Of a DNA stretch of 64,000 bases, positions 41,801 to 51,014 are shown piece by piece. The translations under genes were made by a program, and so were the position numbers. The stretch's first letter is position 1; each line of letters starts with the position of its first letter. Source of the stretch: DASSKA01 sp963839365 (lineage in GTDB: Bacteria; Actinomycetota; Actinomycetes; Propionibacteriales; Nocardioidaceae); NCBI GenBank assembly GCA_963839365.1, contig CAWIUT010000007.1, positions 104,888 to 168,887 on the forward strand, read 5' to 3'. The notes beneath the pieces are model-generated. The model made no database searches. It had not been told where the DNA came from and saw only the letters and a program-made list of their open reading frames with translations.

Positions 41801-42331
41801 TCAGCGCAGCGACGCGGCGTAGCTCTTCAGCTGGGCCGGTGTAGCCGTGCCCACGACCAGCGTGGTGGTGTGGCCGGCGCGGCGGCACAGCGCGTAGTCG
41901 CCGCCGGAGTCGGCCCAGGCCGCCCACCTGACGCCGCCGATGCGCACCGCCGGCCGGTGCTGAGCGTGGTGGTCGACGAACTTCTTGACCATGGCCGTGA
42001 TCGGCGCGTCGGCCTGCTCCAGTCCGACGTACTTGTCCTGGCCGGTCAGCACCCCGAGGTGCCAGTGCTCGTCGGGCGTGTCGACGTAACGCACGCTGGT
42101 GGCCCGCCATCCCGGAGGAAGGTGCGTGGGGGCCAGCAGGTGCAGGTGCGACTGCTGGCGGGCGTACTTCACCGTCTGGAGGTACGGCACCGTGGGCGCC
42201 GGGTTCGGCGTCGTCCCGACGTTGCTCAGCTTCTGCAGCGCCACCAGGCCGCCGACGACGGCCACCACGACCAGCAGCGAAGCCACCAGCCCGGAGAAGG
42301 AACGCTGATACCGGCCCGGCCTGTCACTCAC
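41801..42331 (-). CDS. DUF4245 domain membrane-anchored protein
   Basis: A 176-aa protein with a short cytosolic start (MSDRPGRYQRSFSG), one membrane helix (LVASLLVVVAVVGGLVALQ) and an extracytoplasmic DUF4245 domain: LLAPTHLPPGWRATSVRY, then WHLGVLTGQDKYVGLEQ. This family is actinobacteria-specific and nearly always adjacent to xseB or glpX. Function unknown. Confidence 0.88.
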   Translation of the reverse strand: MSDRPGRYQRSFSGLVASLLVVVAVVGGLVALQKLSNVGTTPNPAPTVPYLQTVKYARQQSHLHLLAPTHLPPGWRATSVRYVDTPDEHWHLGVLTGQDKYVGLEQADAPITAMVKKFVDHHAQHRPAVRIGGVRWAAWADSGGDYALCRRAGHTTTLVVGTATPAQLKSYAASLR

Positions 42332-42391
42332 CCGGCCATTGTGGCGGTCAGCCGCGGCCCGGCCACGGTCGGGTCAGCGTAGGCTGCGGCG

Positions 42392-43645
42392 GTGCCAGCA
42401 GCGCTCTTCGACGCCATCGCCGTGCTGGCACTGGCGCTCATGCTGGTGGTCGCGTTCCGGCACCCCTCGGGCGTGGTGGAGGCCGTCGCCGGGCTGGTGG
42501 CGGCCGGCGGGGTCCTCGTCACCGGGATGCTCAGCTGGCACCGGGTCTCCGCCGAGCTCGGACACCTGCTGCCGGTCGTGGGCTTCCTGGCCGCGATCCT
42601 GGTGGTCGCCGAGATGTGCGCGGTCGAGGGGGTGTTCACCGCGGTCGGCTCCTTGGTGACGCGCGCGGCGCGCGGGGACCCGCAGCGCATGCTGTTGCTG
42701 GCGTTCGCCGCCGCGGCGGCGGTCACGGCGGTGCTCAGCCTGGACGCCACCGTCGTCCTGCTGACCCCGGTGGTCGCCGCGGCGGCCGCTCACGCCAGGG
42801 TGGGCTCCCGGCCGATGGTGCACGCCTGCGTGCGGCTGGCGAACTCCGCCTCGCTGCTGCTGCCGGTGTCGAACCTGACCAACCTGCTGGCGCTGCCGAC
42901 CCTGCACCTGTCCTTCCTGCGGTTCGCGCTGTTGATGGCACCGGCGTGGGGGGCCGTGCTGGTGGTGGAGTACGTCGGACACCGGGTGCTCTTCGCGCGC
43001 GACCTCCGCGCCCCGGCCGCCGAACGGGGCAACGGCCCGCCAGCCCGCCTGCCGGTCGTGCCGGTGGTGATCGTGGCCGCGATGCTGGCCGGCTTCGCGG
43101 TCAGCTCGCCGTTCGGGGTGGCCCCGGCGTGGATCGCGGCCGCCGCGGCGGCGGCGCTCGCCGGGAACGCGCTACGCCGCCGCCGGACGACGGTGCCGGC
43201 GATCCTCTCGGCCGCGCACCTGGGCTTCGCGCTGTTCGTGCTCTGCCTCGGGGTCGTGGTCGCGGGTCTGTCGACGGGGTTCCTGGGCGCCCTGGTGCAC
43301 TCCCTGGTGCCCGGCGGCACGTCGCTGCCGGACCTGCTCGGCATCGCCGTGCTGGCCACCGTGCTGGCCAACGTCGTGAACAACCTGCCGGCCACCCTGC
43401 TGCTGGTCCCGCTGGTTGCGCCGCTCGGCGCGGTCGCCGTGCTGTGCGCACTGGTAGGCCTCAACGTCGGGTCGGGGCTGACCTACACCGGGTCGCTGGC
43501 GAACCTGCTGTGGCGCCGCACCCTGAGGCGGCGCGGGGTCCGGCCGAGCGCCGCGGACTTCCACCGGCTCTCGGCGCTGATCACGCCGCCCGCGCTGGTG
43601 GTCGCGGTGGTGGTCATCTGGGCCTGGAGCGGCGCACTCGGCTGA
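42392..43645 (+). CDS. SLC13/ArsB-like permease
   Basis: A 417-aa protein with about eleven membrane segments. Two family-like motifs occur: LSLDATVVLLTPVVAAAAA in the first half and ATVLANVVNNLPATLLLVP in the second, matching the LSxDTTAVLLTP and NNxPA signatures of ArsB/CitMHS permeases. It could export arsenite or carry an anion; no ars genes are nearby. GTG at 42392. It is convergent with the LLM gene. Confidence 0.82.
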   Translation: MPAALFDAIAVLALALMLVVAFRHPSGVVEAVAGLVAAGGVLVTGMLSWHRVSAELGHLLPVVGFLAAILVVAEMCAVEGVFTAVGSLVTRAARGDPQRMLLLAFAAAAAVTAVLSLDATVVLLTPVVAAAAAHARVGSRPMVHACVRLANSASLLLPVSNLTNLLALPTLHLSFLRFALLMAPAWGAVLVVEYVGHRVLFARDLRAPAAERGNGPPARLPVVPVVIVAAMLAGFAVSSPFGVAPAWIAAAAAAALAGNALRRRRTTVPAILSAAHLGFALFVLCLGVVVAGLSTGFLGALVHSLVPGGTSLPDLLGIAVLATVLANVVNNLPATLLLVPLVAPLGAVAVLCALVGLNVGSGLTYTGSLANLLWRRTLRRRGVRPSAADFHRLSALITPPALVVAVVVIWAWSGALG

Positions 43646-43653
43646 CCGCCGGC

Positions 43654-44622
43654 TCAGTCGGACCGGAGGGCGGGCAGCAGCTCCTCACCGGCGAACCTCA
43701 GGAAGTCCTGCTGCCCCTCGTCCCCGATCTGCACCACCGCGACGTCGGTGAACCCGGCCTTCTCGAACGCGCGGACCGAGTCCACGATGGCCTCCACGTC
43801 CGGGCCGCACGGGATCGAGCCGGCAACGTCCTCGGGGCGCACGTACTGCGTGGCGCCGGCGAAGCCTGCGGGCCCGGGCAGCTCGGAGTTGACCTTCCAG
43901 CCGCCGCCGAACCAGCGGAACTCCCGGTGCGCCCGCTCGACGGCACGGTCGCGGCTGCGGTCCCAGCAGACCGGCAGCTGCCCGATCTTGCGGGCCCGGC
44001 CGTTCCCGGCCGCCCGGTCCCAGCCGTCGACCAGCGACGCCTCTGGCTCGACCGCGATCAGGTGGTCGGCCAGCGGCGCGAACCGGGCGACGGACTGCGG
44101 CCCGGACACCGCCACCCCGATCTGCACAGGCTCGTCAGGCAGGTCCCACAGCCGCGCCGAGTCCACCCGGTAGTGCTGCCCGGCGTAGCTGACGTACTCG
44201 CCCCCGAACAGCTGCTTGAGGATGCTGACCGCCTCGGTGAGCATCTCGTGCCGCACGTTGACCGGCGGCCACCCCCGACCGACGACGTGCTCGTTGAGGT
44301 TCTCCCCCGCGCCCACGCCGAGGGTGAAGCGGCCGTCGCTGAGGATCCCCACCGTGGCCGCCTTCTGCGCCACCACCGCCGGGTGGTAGCGCATGATCGG
44401 GCAGGTCACGTAGGTCATCAGCTCGACCCGGTCGGTGACCTGGCTGGCCGCGCCGAGCATGCTCCACGCGTAGCCGGCGTGTCCCTGCTCGGCCAGCCAC
44501 GGGAAGTAGTGGTCGCTCATCACCTCGAAGTCGAACCCGGCCCACTCCGCGGCGGCGGCGTAGCCGACCAGCTCGCGCGGGCCGGACTGCTCGGTCATCA
44601 ACGTGTAGCCGTACCTGGGCAT
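43654..44622 (-). CDS. F420-dependent LLM-class oxidoreductase
   Basis: A 322-aa luciferase-like TIM barrel with YGYTLMTEQSGPRELVGYA, FEVMSDHYFPWLAEQGHA and GRFTLGVGAGENLNEHVVG. This resembles the F420-dependent glucose-6-phosphate dehydrogenase-like family of actinobacteria. The F420 preference is inferred from subfamily style. ATG at 44622 is chosen over an upstream basic extension; GGAGTG lies upstream. Confidence 0.87.
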   Translation of the reverse strand: MPRYGYTLMTEQSGPRELVGYAAAAEWAGFDFEVMSDHYFPWLAEQGHAGYAWSMLGAASQVTDRVELMTYVTCPIMRYHPAVVAQKAATVGILSDGRFTLGVGAGENLNEHVVGRGWPPVNVRHEMLTEAVSILKQLFGGEYVSYAGQHYRVDSARLWDLPDEPVQIGVAVSGPQSVARFAPLADHLIAVEPEASLVDGWDRAAGNGRARKIGQLPVCWDRSRDRAVERAHREFRWFGGGWKVNSELPGPAGFAGATQYVRPEDVAGSIPCGPDVEAIVDSVRAFEKAGFTDVAVVQIGDEGQQDFLRFAGEELLPALRSD

Positions 44623-44740
44623 CGCGCACTCCTTCCACTCGCCCCGGCCAATACCCTCGCGACCGTCCCGACAATCCCGCGCCCGACCAGGCAGCATCAT
44701 CCCCGCATCTGCGGACGGGCACTGGCTCAAGTAGCCGCTG

Positions 44741-45166
44741 ATGCGGCATGATCTGAGGGTGAACAGCTACAGAGTTGCGGAAGCAGCTGAGGCGCTCGGC
44801 GTCAGCGACGACACCCTGCGGCGCTGGGTGGACGCCGGCAGGGTGCCCGCGGGCCCGGGGGTGGACGGCCGGACCGAGATCCGCGGCGCCGACCTGGCCG
44901 CGCTGGCCAAGGCCCTGGCCGAGACCGGCGCGGACGGGCTGGAGCGCGGCACCCGCGCGGAGCAGGTCAGCGCCCGCAACCGGTTGCGCGGCATCGTCAC
45001 CTCGGTGCGCAAGGACACCGTGATGGCACAGGTCGAGATGGTGTGCGGCCCCTACCGCGTGGTCTCGCTGATGAGTGCGGAAGCCGCCCACGAGCTCGGC
45101 CTGGAGCCCGGCGTGCTCGCGATCGCCTCGGTGAAGTCGACCAACGTGGTGGTGGAGCTGCCATGA
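44741..45166 (+). CDS. ModE-like regulator: MerR-type HTH plus Mop/TOBE domain
   Basis: A 141-aa protein. Residues 8-60 are an excisionase/MerR-type HTH (YRVAEAAEALGVSDDTLRRW, VDAGRVPAG). Residues 75-141 are a molybdate-binding Mop/TOBE domain (SARNRLRGIVTSVRKDTVMA, VSLMSAEAAHELGLEPG, IASVKSTNVVVELP). It stands in for ModE and should sense molybdate and regulate the transporter. The stop overlaps modA (ATGA). A GTG at 44759 is an alternative start. Confidence 0.88.
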   Translation: MRHDLRVNSYRVAEAAEALGVSDDTLRRWVDAGRVPAGPGVDGRTEIRGADLAALAKALAETGADGLERGTRAEQVSARNRLRGIVTSVRKDTVMAQVEMVCGPYRVVSLMSAEAAHELGLEPGVLAIASVKSTNVVVELP

Positions 45167-45948
45167 GGGCGGCGCGTCTGCTCTGCACCCTGCTGCTGGT
45201 CGCCGCGACCGGCCTGCTGGCCGGTTGCTCCTCCTCCGGCGGCACCGGCAACAGCGGCGCCGGGGGCAGCTCCGGCGGCACCTTGACGGTGCTCGGCGCC
45301 GCATCACTGACCGGTGCCTTCGGGAAGCTCGGCACCGTCTTCGAGCACCAGCACCCGGGTGCGAAGGTGCGGTTCTCCTTCGACTCCAGCGCCACCCTCG
45401 CCGAGCAGGTCACCCAGGGTGCCCCTGCCGACGTGCTGGCCACCGCGGACACCCGCACCATGCACACCGTCGTCGTCGCGCACGCCAACGCCGGCAAGCC
45501 CGTGCTGTTCGCCACCAACGAGCTGGTGCTCGGCGTGCCCCGCGCCAACCCTGCGCACCTCACCGGCGTCGCCGGCCTCGACCGCCCCGGGGTGAAGTAC
45601 CTCGCCTGTGTCCCCTCCGCGCCGTGCGGCGCACTGGCCGACACCCTGCTGAAGCTCAACCACGTCACCGCTCCGCCGGCAAGCCGGGAGGTGGACGTGA
45701 AGTCCGTGCTCAGCAAGCTCGAGCTGTCCGAGGCCGACGCCGGGCTCGTCTACGCCACCGACGTGCGGTCCTCACAGGGCAAGGTGCGCGCCGTACCGGT
45801 CCCGCACGCCGGACAGCACCTCAACCAGTACCCGATCGCCACGCTGACCGGGGCGAGCCACCCCACGCTCGCCCACCAGTGGGTGCGGCTGGTGGTCTCC
45901 CCCACCGGGCAGAAGGTGCTGCGGCAAGCGGGCTTCGGGACACCGTGA
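45163..45948 (+). CDS. modA: Molybdate ABC transporter substrate-binding lipoprotein
   Basis: A 261-aa lipoprotein with signal ending at lipobox LLAGC (Cys22), a Ser/Gly linker and a type II binding fold: LTVLGAASLTGAFGKLG, FSFDSSATLAEQVTQGAPAD, VLATADTRTMHTVV. Ser and other anion ligands match ModA. It overlaps both neighbours (ATGA at 45163, GTGA at 45945), the signature of a tightly coupled operon. Confidence 0.92.
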   Translation: MRAARLLCTLLLVAATGLLAGCSSSGGTGNSGAGGSSGGTLTVLGAASLTGAFGKLGTVFEHQHPGAKVRFSFDSSATLAEQVTQGAPADVLATADTRTMHTVVVAHANAGKPVLFATNELVLGVPRANPAHLTGVAGLDRPGVKYLACVPSAPCGALADTLLKLNHVTAPPASREVDVKSVLSKLELSEADAGLVYATDVRSSQGKVRAVPVPHAGQHLNQYPIATLTGASHPTLAHQWVRLVVSPTGQKVLRQAGFGTP

Positions 45949-46790
45949 CCGGGACCGGCGTGCCCGCCACGCGGGCCGCGCGGACGCCGGACGCCGGCGC
46001 GTCGGTGGGTCGCGTCCCGGTGCGGCTGATGGCGCCCGCCCTGCTCGCGGTCGCGTTCTTGGTGTTCCCGCTGGTGTCGCTGCTCGTGCGCACCCCGTGG
46101 GCCGCGCTGCCCGCCCAGCTGCGCTCCCCGACTCTCCTCGACGCACTCCGCCTCTCCCTGGAGACCTCCACCGCGGCCATGGCGGTCGCCGCCGTGGTGG
46201 GCACCCCCCTGGCCTGGGTGCTCGCCAGGGTCTCCTTCTCGGGGCGCTCACTGCTGCGCGTGATGGTCGCCGTGCCTCTCGTGCTGCCTCCCGTGGTCGC
46301 CGGGGTGGCCCTGCTGACCGCCTTCGGTCGCCAGGGGCTGCTCGGCCAGCCGTTGTTCGAGGCCTTCGGGATCACCATCCCGTTCACCACCGCGGCGGTC
46401 GTGGTGACGCACGCGTTCGTGGCCTTGCCGTTCTACGTGATCAGCGTGGAGGGCGCGCTGCGCAGCAGCAACCGGGAGTACGACGTCGTGGCCGCCACCT
46501 TGGGCGCGAGCCGGTGGACTACGTTCACCCGGGTCACATTGCCGATGGCGATGCCGGGGGTGCTGGCCGGCCTGGTGCTCGGCTGGGCGCGCTCGCTCGG
46601 TGAGTTCGGTGCGACGATCACCTTCGCCGGCAACTTCCGCGGTACCACGCAGACCATGCCGCTGCTGGTGTACACCGAACTGCAGAGCAACCAGGGTGCG
46701 GCGATCGTGGTCAGCGTGATCCTGCTGCTGGTCTCGGTGGCCGTGCTCGCGCTCCTGCGCGACCACTGGTTCGAGCAGGTGGCCCGATGA
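45945..46790 (+). CDS. modB: Molybdate ABC transporter permease
   Basis: A 281-aa permease with about six membrane segments and the EAA loop motif EYDVVAATLGASRWTTFTRV followed by LPMAMPGVLAGLVLGWARSL. The mid-protein VPLVLPPVVAGVALL matches ModB/CysT-type permeases. GTG overlaps the modA stop, and the end overlaps modC. Confidence 0.92.
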   Translation: MTGTGVPATRAARTPDAGASVGRVPVRLMAPALLAVAFLVFPLVSLLVRTPWAALPAQLRSPTLLDALRLSLETSTAAMAVAAVVGTPLAWVLARVSFSGRSLLRVMVAVPLVLPPVVAGVALLTAFGRQGLLGQPLFEAFGITIPFTTAAVVVTHAFVALPFYVISVEGALRSSNREYDVVAATLGASRWTTFTRVTLPMAMPGVLAGLVLGWARSLGEFGATITFAGNFRGTTQTMPLLVYTELQSNQGAAIVVSVILLLVSVAVLALLRDHWFEQVAR

Positions 46791-47983
46791 CGCGACCGGT
46801 GACAGGCCCCGCTGACGACGAGGCCCCTGCACCGGACGGCGGGGCCGACTTCCTGGACGCCGCGGTGCTGGTGCGCCGCCCGCAGCACACGCTGGACGCC
46901 CGGCTGTCGGCCCGGCGCGGTGACGTGGTGGCGGTGATCGGGCCGAACGGGGCCGGCAAGTCCACGCTGCTGCGTGTCCTGGCCGGGCTGGTCCCGCTGG
47001 ACCGCGGCAGCATCCGCTGCGACGGCCGGCAGTGGGACGGCCCGGGACGCCGCCTGCGCACCCAGGACCGCAACGTCGGCATGGTCTTCCAGGAACAGCT
47101 GCTGTTCCCGCACATGAGCGCGCGCGCCAACGTGGCGTTCGGACCGCGCAGCCGGGGTACCGCACGACGGTCCGCGCACCGGCTCGCCGACGAGTGGCTG
47201 GAGCGGCTCGGGATCGGCGACCTCGCGGACCGCAAGCCCACGGAGCTGTCCGGCGGGCAGGCGCAGCGGGTGGCCATCGCCCGGGCACTGGCCACCGACC
47301 CGGGCCTGCTGCTCCTCGACGAGCCGCTGGCCGCGCTCGACGTCGGGGTGGCCATGTCCCTGCGGTTCGAGCTGGCCCGGCACCTGGCCGACTTCCAGGG
47401 GGTCACCGTGCTCGTCACCCACGACGCGCTGGACACCCTCACAGTCGCGAACCGGGTCGTGGTGCTCGACCAGGGCCGGGTGGCCCAGGTCGGCACCCCC
47501 GAGGAGGTGGCCAGCCGGCCGCGGACCGGACACGTGGCCCGGCTGGTCGGGTTGAACGTGCTGCGCGGCACCGGCCGCGGCACCGATGTGGCGCTGGCGG
47601 ACGGGTCGCTGCTGGTCACCGCCACCCCCTCGCACGGTGAGGTGTTCGCGTCGTTCCCGCCGGCCGCGGTGACCCTGACCACCGACGAACCCACCGGAAG
47701 CGCCCGGAACCGCTGGCCGGGCACCGTCCGGTCGGTGGTGCCGCACGGCTCGGCGGTGCGGGTGCACCTGGAAGCCACCGCGCCGCTGATCGCCGACGTC
47801 ACCCCGGCGTCCGCGGTGCGGCTGGGCCTGGCGCCCGGCCGGCCGGTGTGGGCGGCCGTGAAGGCCACCGAGGTGGCGGTGTACGGCGCGGGAGAGGAGG
47901 AGGGCCCGCAGGAAGGCCCGGAGGAGAGCCCGGCGGCCGCTCGGGAGGAGGGCCAGGGGCGCGCAGTGGGGCGGTCCCAGTAG
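46787..47983 (+). CDS. modC: Molybdate ABC transporter ATP-binding protein
   Basis: A 398-aa ATPase with Walker A GPNGAGKST, signature LSGGQAQRVAIARAL, Walker B LLLLDEPLAALD and the H-loop VTHD. The C-terminal third has TOBE/Mop-like regulatory sequence (NRWPGTVRSVVPHGSAVRVH), which may bind oxyanion. A short Glu/Gly-rich tail ends it. ATG overlaps the modB stop by 4 bp. Confidence 0.92.
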   Translation: MTRPVTGPADDEAPAPDGGADFLDAAVLVRRPQHTLDARLSARRGDVVAVIGPNGAGKSTLLRVLAGLVPLDRGSIRCDGRQWDGPGRRLRTQDRNVGMVFQEQLLFPHMSARANVAFGPRSRGTARRSAHRLADEWLERLGIGDLADRKPTELSGGQAQRVAIARALATDPGLLLLDEPLAALDVGVAMSLRFELARHLADFQGVTVLVTHDALDTLTVANRVVVLDQGRVAQVGTPEEVASRPRTGHVARLVGLNVLRGTGRGTDVALADGSLLVTATPSHGEVFASFPPAAVTLTTDEPTGSARNRWPGTVRSVVPHGSAVRVHLEATAPLIADVTPASAVRLGLAPGRPVWAAVKATEVAVYGAGEEEGPQEGPEESPAAAREEGQGRAVGRSQ

Positions 47984-48062
47984 CGGACCCCGCGGCAGGC
48001 CGAGCAGTGGCACGGGCCGCGGAGCCTCCCGGCATCGACGTGACCTCGGTTACCATTCCGTT

Positions 48063-49094
48063 ATGTCGCAGCGCACCCTTCCTCCCGACCTGACCGCGGC
48101 GCACGACGCCCCGGACCGCAACCTCGCCCTGGAGCTGGTGCGGGTCACCGAGGCCGCCGCGATGGCGGCCGGCCGCTGGGTGGGCCGGGGGGACAAGAAC
48201 GGCGCGGACGGCGTGGCGGTGCACGCGATGCGCACGCTGATCTCCACGGTCGGGATGCGCGGCACGGTGGTGATCGGAGAGGGCGAGAAGGACCACGCCC
48301 CGATGCTGTTCAACGGCGAGCAGGTCGGCGACGGGACCGGCCCCGAGTGCGACGTGGCCGTGGACCCGATCGACGGGACGACGCTGGCCGCCAAGGGCAT
48401 GGCGAACGCGGTGTCGGTGATGGCGGTCGCTCCTCGCGGGGCGATGTACGACCCGTCCGCGGTGTTCTACATGGAGAAGCTCGCCACCGGGCCGGAGGCC
48501 GCGGAGGCGGTGGACATCCGCTACCCGGCGGCGGAGAACATCAACCAGGTGGCCAAGGCCAAGGGCAGCACCCCCGAGGACGTGACGGTGGTGGTGCTCG
48601 ACCGGCCCCGGCACGAGCGGCTCGCCGAGGAGATCCGGGCCACCGGAGCGCGCATCAAGTTCATCAGTGACGGCGACGTCGCCGGCGCGATCATGGCCGC
48701 CCGCCCCGACACCGGGGTCGACCTGCTTCTCGGGATCGGCGGCACCCCGGAGGGCATCATCGCGGCGTGCGCGATGAAGTGCCTGGGCGGGGTGATCCAG
48801 GGGCGCCTGTGGCCCAAGGACGACGAGGAGCGGCAGCGCGCCGTCGACGCCGGACACAACCTCGACCCCGACTACGTGCTCTACACCGACGAGCTCGTCG
48901 GGGGTGACGACGTGTTCTTCGTGGCCACCGGCATCACCGACGGCGAGCTGATCCGCGGCGTCCGTTACCGGGCCGGCGGGGCCAGCACGCACTCGCTCGT
49001 GATGCGCTCCCGCAGCGGGACCATCCGTTCCATCCACTCCGACCACAAGCTGGCCAAGCTCCAGTCCTACTCCGCCGTCGACTTCCAGGGCTGA
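48063..49094 (+). CDS. glpX: Fructose-1,6-bisphosphatase, class II
   Basis: A 343-aa GlpX-type phosphatase with metal motifs GEGEKDHAPML and CDVAVDPIDGTTLAAKG, and late GIGGTPEGIIAACAMKCLGG. It catalyses the last gluconeogenic hydrolysis and is the main FBPase of actinomycetes. The start ATG follows the modC stop by 79 bp. Full length and intact. Confidence 0.95.
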   Translation: MSQRTLPPDLTAAHDAPDRNLALELVRVTEAAAMAAGRWVGRGDKNGADGVAVHAMRTLISTVGMRGTVVIGEGEKDHAPMLFNGEQVGDGTGPECDVAVDPIDGTTLAAKGMANAVSVMAVAPRGAMYDPSAVFYMEKLATGPEAAEAVDIRYPAAENINQVAKAKGSTPEDVTVVVLDRPRHERLAEEIRATGARIKFISDGDVAGAIMAARPDTGVDLLLGIGGTPEGIIAACAMKCLGGVIQGRLWPKDDEERQRAVDAGHNLDPDYVLYTDELVGGDDVFFVATGITDGELIRGVRYRAGGASTHSLVMRSRSGTIRSIHSDHKLAKLQSYSAVDFQG

Positions 49095-49101
49095 GGGCGT
49101 C

Positions 49102-50043
49102 GTGCCGCCCGTGACCCCCCACTTCGTGGTGGTGGGCGAGTCACTGGTCGACGTGGTGGTTCCGCGGCAGGGCCGCACCACCCGCGAACCGGGCGGCTCA
49201 CCGTTGAACGTGGCGGTCGGGCTCGCGCGGCTGGGAGTGCCCACCCAGCTGATCACCCGTGTCGGTGACGACCCGGACGGCCGGCTGGTGGTCGACCACG
49301 CCACCGCGAGCGGCGTACGGCTGGCCGACGGGGCGGTGCAACCCGGGCTGGCCACCAGCACCGCGACCGCCCGCCTGGACGCCGACCATGCCGCGGACTA
49401 CACCTTCGAGCTCGGCTGGGACCTGCCCGCCCAGCGGCTGCCCGAGGGCCTGAGCGGCCTGCACGTCGGCTCACTGGGGTCCAGCCTGCTGCCCGGCCGC
49501 GAGACCGTGCGGGACCTGGTGCGGCAGGCCGAGGAGGCCGACGTCTTCGTCAGCTACGACCCCAACGTCCGGCCCGCGTTCGTCGACGACCCGGAGCAGT
49601 GGTGGCGCGGTGTCGTCGAGCTGGCCTCCCGGGCGCGGGTGGTGAAGGTCAGCGAGGAGGACCTGCGGCTGCTGCGGCCGCAGCAGCCGGCCGAGGGGCT
49701 GGCCCACACCTTGCTGGCCGGCGCAGCAACCGAGCTGGTGGTGGTCACCCACGGCGCCCGAGGGGCCACCGCCTACAGCAACGGCAGCCGGGTGGAGGCG
49801 CCGGGCAGTCGGGTGTCGGTGGTGGACACCGTCGGAGCCGGGGACTCGTTCATGGCCGCGCTGATCGCGGTGCTGCTGGAGTGGGAGGTGACCGGCGGGG
49901 GCGCGGACACGCTGCGCGCGCTGGACGAGGACCGGCTGCGCAGCCTGCTCACCGCGGCCGGGCGGGCCGCGGCGGCGACCTGTGCTCGCCGCGGCGCCGA
50001 TCCGCCCACCCGCGCGGAGCTGCCGCTGACCTGGCCTGCGTAG
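49102..50043 (+). CDS. PfkB-family carbohydrate kinase
   Basis: A 313-aa ribokinase-fold enzyme. It has the N-terminal GESLVDVVVPRQGRTTREPG and GGSPLNVAVGLARLGVPTQL, and the catalytic DTVGAGDSFMAALIAVLLEW with its base Asp. The gap from glpX is 7 bp, so they likely form an operon. Fructokinase or a similar sugar kinase is likely; the exact sugar is unclear. Confidence 0.9.
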   Translation: MPPVTPHFVVVGESLVDVVVPRQGRTTREPGGSPLNVAVGLARLGVPTQLITRVGDDPDGRLVVDHATASGVRLADGAVQPGLATSTATARLDADHAADYTFELGWDLPAQRLPEGLSGLHVGSLGSSLLPGRETVRDLVRQAEEADVFVSYDPNVRPAFVDDPEQWWRGVVELASRARVVKVSEEDLRLLRPQQPAEGLAHTLLAGAATELVVVTHGARGATAYSNGSRVEAPGSRVSVVDTVGAGDSFMAALIAVLLEWEVTGGGADTLRALDEDRLRSLLTAAGRAAAATCARRGADPPTRAELPLTWPA

Positions 50044-50052
50044 CAGCCCGGG

Positions 50053-50892
50053 TCAAGACGCCAGCGCCGGTTGGGCGCGCCGGTCGCGGGTGCGTTGGGC
50101 GTCGATCACGTCCGCCACCTGGTCGAAGACCTTCGGGTCGACCGCCATGCCCAGATGGCTGGCCGTGACCTCCACCGGCGCGGCATCCGGGTCCAGGCAG
50201 CTGCGCCAGTCCACGATGCCGTCCCGCCGGGAGAAGATCGAGGTGAACGCCACGGCGGGGTCCAGCACGGCGCGGGCCCGCTCCCAGCTGGTGCGCGCGC
50301 ACTCCCCGGCGGTGCAGTCCATGCCCATCAGCGCGGCAACCCCGGCGCGTTGCAGGGCCACGAGCAGGGCCAGGTCCATCGCGAGCAGCCGGTGCACGGC
50401 ACCGGGCGCGAGCATGGGGCTGCCCATGGTGACGATCCCGTCGACCAGGTCCGGCCGCTGCGCGGCCACGGCGCGGGCCAGCAGCCCGCCCAGGCTGTGC
50501 CCCACCAAGGTGGCCTTGCCGCCGCGCTGCTCGACGAGTCGCTCGACGCGCTCCTCCAGCGCGGTGGCCGCCTTCGCCGTACACCCGATGTTCGCGCGGA
50601 TCCGGGACCGGTAGGTGCGGTAGCCGAGCCGGCGCAGGTGGTTCGACAGCAGCAGCAGCGTGGTGTCCCCCGCCATGAACCCGGGCACCAGGACCACCGG
50701 GCCCAGGGCCTGCGGGGAGCCGGGGCCGACCACCTCACGGGTGCGACCGCGCACCGGCAGGCAGTCCCGTGCCGTACGACGGACCAGCCGCGCAGTCTCC
50801 GCGAACGACCCCACCTCCCGCGCGATCGCGCGCAGTCCGGACGGGGCAGCGTAGCCGGGAGGGCACAAGAACGCACCGAGCGGCCAGACCAT
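50053..50892 (-). CDS. Alpha/beta-hydrolase (triacylglycerol lipase-like)
   Basis: A 279-aa hydrolase with the oxyanion region PVVLVPGFMAGDTTLLLLSN, the nucleophile elbow GHSLGG, and later FTSIFSRRDGIVDWRSC (acid) and SHLGMAVDPKVF (His). It resembles lipase-class esterases that act on short to medium acyl chains. ATG at 50892 has GGAGGT upstream; a GTG at 50904 is less likely. It is convergent with the kinase by 9 bp and divergent from the next hydrolase. Confidence 0.87.
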   Translation of the reverse strand: MVWPLGAFLCPPGYAAPSGLRAIAREVGSFAETARLVRRTARDCLPVRGRTREVVGPGSPQALGPVVLVPGFMAGDTTLLLLSNHLRRLGYRTYRSRIRANIGCTAKAATALEERVERLVEQRGGKATLVGHSLGGLLARAVAAQRPDLVDGIVTMGSPMLAPGAVHRLLAMDLALLVALQRAGVAALMGMDCTAGECARTSWERARAVLDPAVAFTSIFSRRDGIVDWRSCLDPDAAPVEVTASHLGMAVDPKVFDQVADVIDAQRTRDRRAQPALAS

Positions 50893-50956
50893 CAGTACCT
50901 CCACAACCGTTTCCGGGACGGTAACCCGGCCGGAGGCCGCTGAAACCTCACCGCGC

Positions 50957-50984
50957 CGAACCGTTATGTACGGGTTCGTATACT
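50957..50984 (+). promoter_or_regulatory. Divergent promoter with inverted repeat
   Basis: CGAACC (50957-50962) and GGTTCG (50973-50978) form an inverted repeat directly before TATACT (50979-50984), a good -10 element for the rightward hydrolase gene. It may bind a repressor. Confidence 0.55.
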
Positions 50985-51014
50985 GGGCAGTAACAACACC
51001 ACGCCGGGAGATCG

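Noticed and set aside
42392..43645. Arsenic resistance locus
   Set aside because: The permease is ArsB-like, but no arsR, arsC or arsA gene is nearby.
42616..44751. A 711-codon plus-strand frame over the permease and LLM genes
   Set aside because: Arg/Gly-rich shadow of two clear genes.
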